A stretch of 9,912 nt of DNA from positions 1 to 9,912 of the forward strand of contig CAYXHZ010000088.1 of NCBI GenBank assembly GCA_964465065.1. The letters are read 5' to 3'. The DNA comes from CAYMND01 sp964465065. Lineage in GTDB: Bacteria > Acidobacteriota > Aminicenantia > UBA2199. Positions 6,992 through 9,912 of this stretch are shown piece after piece. Each line of letters opens with the position of its first letter. Position 1 is the stretch's first letter. The notes under the pieces are model-generated. The model saw only the letters and a list, made by a program, of their open reading frames with translations, was not told the origin of the DNA and did no database searches. The position numbers were made by a program, and so were the translations under genes.

Positions 6992-8220
6992 TTTCCCCCC
7001 GCCTGGGCAGCCGTCGCGGCGGAAGGCTGGGGCGGCACGGTGTCCGGCAGAATGACGCGGCCCTCTTTTTCCAGCAGGTAATGGCCCATGACCACGACGT
7101 AGCCGGAGATGTCGGCCGGTGCGGCGATTTCCGTCATCTCGCTGTCGATGATGCCGGTTTGCACCGGCTGAAAGCGGGCGGTCTGGTTCTGGATGTCCAC
7201 CAGGAAGATGCCTTGCTGCCCGTCCCGTTTGGCCAGGGCGTTGAAGGGCACGATGGGGATGTCGTCGCGCTTGGCGAATTCGACCTGCGCGTTGATGAAC
7301 ATGCCCGGTTTGAGCAGCAGCTCGGAATTGTCCACCTCAATCTCCACCCTGGCCTGGCGGGAACCTTCCTGCAGCAGCGGAGCGATACGGGCAATCCGGC
7401 CGGCGAACTGCTTGCCGGCGAAGGCGGTGCTGGTAACCTGGGCGGTCTGTCCGGGCCGCAGACGGTAGTATTCCTGGTCGTTGACGTTGATGACGGCGAT
7501 CAGCGGTTGCAGATCGACGATCGACAGAATCGGGGTGCTGACGGAAAGCAGCGCGCCCTCGTCGGCGAAACGTTCCCCCACGTAGCGCTGCGGACTGCCC
7601 CGGTCCCAGGCGGCGCTGATGCGGGTATTGGCGAGGCGCAGGCGGGAGTTGGCCAGGACGGCCTCGCGGTTGGCCAGCTGGGCCTGGGCGACGTTGACCT
7701 GGGCCAGTTGGGATTCGTACTGCGACTGCACTTCATCCAGCTGGGCGTCGGACTGGAAACCGCTCTGGTGCAGAGCCTTCTCCCGCTCCAGGTTCTTTTC
7801 GGCGATGACCAGGGCGCTCTTGGCCTCTTCCAGAGTGGCGGCGGTGACGTTGCGGTTGGCTTCGGCCTGGAGCACTTCCTGCTGGTATTCCTCATCCTCC
7901 AGGGTTGCCAGCAGCTGGCCGCTGCGTACCGCATCGCCGATGTCCACCTGCAGATGCTCAAGCCGACCGGCGACCTTGGGCGCCACCACCACCCGGGTCT
8001 TGGCGGTCAGGCTGCCGGTGTAGGAAGCGGTGTCGCGCAGCGAACCCCGACCGATGGCGGCGATTTCCACGGCCACGGCCGAGTTGGCACCCGGGGCGCG
8101 TTGAGGTTTCACCTTCTGGTAGATTTTCCAGGCTAAAAAGAGGACGACGACGCCGACGGCGATGAAAATGATTTTTTTCTTGTGGTCTGCTTTCACTGTT
8201 TTGCCCATGCTGTTATTCAT
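6988..8220 (-). CDS. RND efflux periplasmic adaptor (membrane fusion protein, HlyD/AcrA-like)
   Basis: The 410-residue product should link the permease to an outer-membrane channel across the periplasm. After a short basic N-terminus (HKKK at 13-16) there is one membrane anchor at about 17-31; no lipobox is seen, so anchoring is by helix rather than lipid. The first half of the lipoyl-like barrel-sandwich domain is at about 77-109 (VVVAPKVAGRL, DIGDAVRSGQLLATLED). A long Gln/Glu/Ala-rich coiled-coil hairpin follows at about 110-195, then the second lipoyl half near 213-235 (GERFADEGALLSVSTPILSI). A beta-barrel ends near KPGMFINAQV (about 303-312), and a membrane-proximal domain and a Pro/Ala-rich tail complete the protein. 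A TTG start at 8244 is possible, but ATG at 8220 has GAGGGAG 6 bases upstream and is preferred. The stop overlaps the permease start (ATGA), so the two are likely translationally coupled. Confidence 0.95.
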   Translation of the reverse strand: MNNSMGKTVKADHKKKIIFIAVGVVVLFLAWKIYQKVKPQRAPGANSAVAVEIAAIGRGSLRDTASYTGSLTAKTRVVVAPKVAGRLEHLQVDIGDAVRSGQLLATLEDEEYQQEVLQAEANRNVTAATLEEAKSALVIAEKNLEREKALHQSGFQSDAQLDEVQSQYESQLAQVNVAQAQLANREAVLANSRLRLANTRISAAWDRGSPQRYVGERFADEGALLSVSTPILSIVDLQPLIAVINVNDQEYYRLRPGQTAQVTSTAFAGKQFAGRIARIAPLLQEGSRQARVEIEVDNSELLLKPGMFINAQVEFAKRDDIPIVPFNALAKRDGQQGIFLVDIQNQTARFQPVQTGIIDSEMTEIAAPADISGYVVVMGHYLLEKEGRVILPDTVPPQPSAATAAQAGGK

Positions 8221-8226
8221 ATGATA

Positions 8227-8233
8227 CTCCCTC
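8227..8233 (-). promoter_or_regulatory. Shine-Dalgarno that selects the adaptor start
   Basis: On the minus strand GAGGGAG is followed by TATCAT and then ATG at 8220. The site lies inside the extension that would be translated from the TTG at 8244, which argues against that earlier start. Confidence 0.7.
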
Positions 8234-8383
8234 GACCCTGTCAATCATCGTACGAGGCCAACGCGGCAATTTTGTACGGAGACAAGAAAACGACGTGTGC
8301 CAATGCCGGGTCACAGCAGAAAGGCTTCGTTTCTTTTGCACGTGTTGTCCGCTTTTGAATGTTTGTCGCACATCGATGGTATA

Positions 8384-8393
8384 GACAATTGTC
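8384..8393. promoter_or_regulatory. Perfect 10-base palindrome GACAATTGTC
   Basis: GACAATTGTC equals its own reverse complement. It lies 164-173 bases before the adaptor start, and TATACC follows directly on the minus strand. Related TTGTC words occur nearby on the plus strand at 8345 (TTGTCCGC) and 8363 (TTGTCGCA), besides the one in the palindrome (TTGTCGCC at 8389). This could be an operator for a regulator encoded elsewhere. The distance from the start and the short length make this weak. Confidence 0.25.
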
Positions 8394-8461
8394 GCCGCCG
8401 GATTATTCCCGATTCTTCCGCTTTGTCTGGCCTCCGAAGTTGGGCTGAGAACTTTTCCGGT

Positions 8462-9912
8462 TCACAGTCTCCAGGCGAAGCTCAGTTTCAGGAACAGAGA
8501 CCACTGGGCACGGCGCAGATCCTGCACGCTGTTGCCGTAACCGCTGTCGCTGTATCCCAGGTAAAGCAAAGTGCGCGGGTTCAGCTGGTAAGAAAAGAGA
8601 AACTGGCTGAAGATGTCCCGTTGCCGCGGTTCGGTTTCAGACAGATAGTTGATCGGGTTATAGCGGGTATTGACGTATTGGAGGATCCCTCGGATCATGA
8701 TGCGGGGGTTGAGGTGAAAGTGCAGGCTGCCCTGGGTGATGTTGGCCGTGTACAGCTCCATGCCGTCGACTCTCATCCGTTCGTAGACTTGTTCCACGGA
8801 CAGTTTGATGTGCCTGGCCAGGCGGTAGTCCAGCAGCAGGCTGAGCCCCAGTTGCCGGCCGGGGCGGTTGTGGGTGTAGTCGATGGCGTCGCCGAACAGG
8901 GCGGAGCTTGCGGCGGTCAGGTCGGCAAAGGGCTGCAGCTGAAAGTTGATACTCAGGGTGGTTATGGGGTGGATTCGATCCAGGTAGCGCTCTCTGCCGC
9001 TCTCCAGTTCGGCGAAAAAATAGGATTGGGCAATAGCCTGGAGGCTGAAAGAGAACGAATGTTCATCCTTGAGAAAGGTTTTATCCAATTCTTTCTCCCG
9101 CCAATACGTGTAATCGACCTGCAGGTTCGACCACCAACCGCCCCGCTTTGGGTTGTACCAGTTCCGGCCCAGATTCAGCTCCATATGTTCGTAGCCTGCC
9201 TGAGGCATGAACCCCAGATCGGCGCGGAACTCGGTGCCGATGCGATGGTAACCCAGGCCGCCGTGCAGACTGCGGCTCTGGTACTGGTATTCTATGAGTC
9301 CGGCCCAGTCGGAGAAGCCACCTTCAGGTTGGCTGAAACGGCGTTCAAGTTCATCGGGATAGTCGGTCTGCGAGGCCAGAAACTGGAAGTCCAGACGGTT
9401 TTGCGGGTTGAAGCGCAGGCTGCCGTCGGCGCCGACCACCCGGTTGTGATACTCGTCGCCCTGGCGGTTGGTCAGATAGGCGCCAAGCGTGTAGCGTGGA
9501 CCGAAATCTTTCTTGTACCTCAACACCACGGCGGTATTGTCCATATTCAGAGATGTCTGGCGGGAGCCCTGGCTGCCGGGAAAGATCAGGTTGGTAAGCG
9601 TGTCCTGGACCAGATAGGCGCCGATGGTGTGGCTGCCTTCCTTGCCGCTGAGTTTGAGCCCCAATCCCGGGTCGCGCAGAGTCCGGGTGTGCAGGACGTT
9701 GAAGCTGGATTTGAAGAAATCGGCGCCCTCACAGAAAAAGGGTCGTTTTTCGGCGAAAAAGATGGCGAAGGGTTCGTTGACGTCCAATTGTCTGGAATCG
9801 GCTTCCACCTGGGAGAAGTCGGGGTTGACCGTACCGCTGACGACGAGGTTGGGGGTCAGGCCCCAAGATGCGCTGACGCCCGGTTCGATGGCGCTGTCCT
9901 GTTTGATCCAGG
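8462..9912 (-). CDS. DUF5916-type outer-membrane beta-barrel protein, 5' end missing (runs off right edge)
   Basis: The frame is open from the right edge to TGA at 8462-8464, giving 482 visible residues. It has no true start in the window: the GTG at 9808 lies inside the conserved motif TVNPDFSQVEAD, so translation must begin beyond the edge. Visible residues 16-66 (SWGLTPNLVVSG, NPDFSQVEAD, then FFAEKRPFFCEGADFF) match the hallmark of the DUF5916 family, which often follows an N-terminal CBM9-like carbohydrate-binding domain that would lie outside the window. The rest is rich in alternating aromatic and polar strands (for example YTLGAYLTNRQGDEYHNR, LSLLLDYRLARHIKLS) ending in LFLKLSFAWRL, consistent with an outer-membrane beta-barrel. 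The family's function is not established; surface binding or transport of a glycan or other ligand is speculation. The gene is 241 bases upstream of the efflux adaptor on the same strand, possibly co-transcribed. Confidence 0.85.
   Translation of the reverse strand, partial: WIKQDSAIEPGVSASWGLTPNLVVSGTVNPDFSQVEADSRQLDVNEPFAIFFAEKRPFFCEGADFFKSSFNVLHTRTLRDPGLGLKLSGKEGSHTIGAYLVQDTLTNLIFPGSQGSRQTSLNMDNTAVVLRYKKDFGPRYTLGAYLTNRQGDEYHNRVVGADGSLRFNPQNRLDFQFLASQTDYPDELERRFSQPEGGFSDWAGLIEYQYQSRSLHGGLGYHRIGTEFRADLGFMPQAGYEHMELNLGRNWYNPKRGGWWSNLQVDYTYWREKELDKTFLKDEHSFSFSLQAIAQSYFFAELESGRERYLDRIHPITTLSINFQLQPFADLTAASSALFGDAIDYTHNRPGRQLGLSLLLDYRLARHIKLSVEQVYERMRVDGMELYTANITQGSLHFHLNPRIMIRGILQYVNTRYNPINYLSETEPRQRDIFSQFLFSYQLNPRTLLYLGYSDSGYGNSVQDLRRAQWSLFLKLSFAWRL

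Larger units (their letters stand above)
8221..8461. other. Intergenic region upstream of the efflux operon
   Basis: This 241-base gap follows the DUF5916-type gene and precedes the adaptor, so it should hold a terminator and the efflux promoter. No strong intrinsic terminator is visible. The best hairpin just after the stop pairs AAGTT with AACTT (8437-8441 and 8450-8454) and CCG with CGG (8434-8436 and 8458-8460), has a bulge, and lacks a T run. No convincing -35/-10 pair was found on the minus strand. The only striking site is a 10-base palindrome, listed separately. No small gene is supported here. Confidence 0.6.

Noticed and set aside
8221..8244. N-terminal extension of the adaptor from a TTG start at 8244
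   Set aside because: The ATG at 8220 has a strong GAGGGAG site 6 bases upstream, which would itself be inside the coding sequence if the TTG were used.
8355..8384. Possible plus-strand promoter TTGAAT / TATAGA with 19-base spacing
   Set aside because: No plus-strand gene follows it; it points into the 3' end of the minus-strand DUF5916-type gene. The match is no better than chance.
9806..9808. GTG at 9808 as the start of the right-hand gene
   Set aside because: The frame stays open to the right edge, and the GTG falls inside the conserved DUF5916 motif PDFSQVEAD, so it is an internal Val codon.

Overview
The window comes from a GC-rich, double-membraned (Gram-negative-type) bacterium. All four genes are on the minus strand and all encode cell-envelope proteins. 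From right to left, in the order of transcription, they are: the 3' part of a DUF5916-type outer-membrane protein gene (8462 to the right edge); an RND efflux periplasmic adaptor (6988-8220); its inner-membrane RND permease (3902-6991); and the 5' part of a large alpha-2-macroglobulin-like gene that leaves the left edge (1-3583). The DUF5916 protein and the Bacteroidetes-style long alpha-2-macroglobulin suggest the FCB group or another envelope-rich phylum such as Acidobacteria or a candidate phylum. This is inference from family distribution; nothing in the window fixes the taxon.

Adaptor and permease form a clear two-gene operon with a 4-base ATGA overlap. They should make the periplasmic bridge and the proton-driven pump of a tripartite exporter. 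No TolC-type outer-membrane channel and no local regulator are encoded in the window, so the channel must lie elsewhere. The permease belongs to the HAE1-like RND group with Asp-Asn in TM4 and Asn in place of the TM10 lysine.

Two intergenic stretches stand out. The 318 bases between permease and alpha-2-macroglobulin gene (3584-3901) hold a cluster of GTGGAC-type repeats: four copies at an exact 9-base period, two longer copies at a 16-base period, and inverted copies that form a 17-base stem with one G-U pair. This sits just after the permease stop and may act as a terminator, an RNA-stability element or a dispersed intergenic repeat. The A2M side of the gap carries a 7-base dyad and a good Shine-Dalgarno. 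The 241 bases at 8221-8461 hold the likely adaptor promoter region, with a perfect 10-base palindrome and a strong Shine-Dalgarno but no convincing terminator.

No RNA genes, CRISPR arrays, insertion sequences or prophage genes were seen. Long open frames on the plus strand are codon-aligned antisense shadows of the minus-strand genes. I found no convincing new biological system. The best leads are the repeat cluster and the joint placement of exporter, outer-membrane barrel and protease-trap-like protein.
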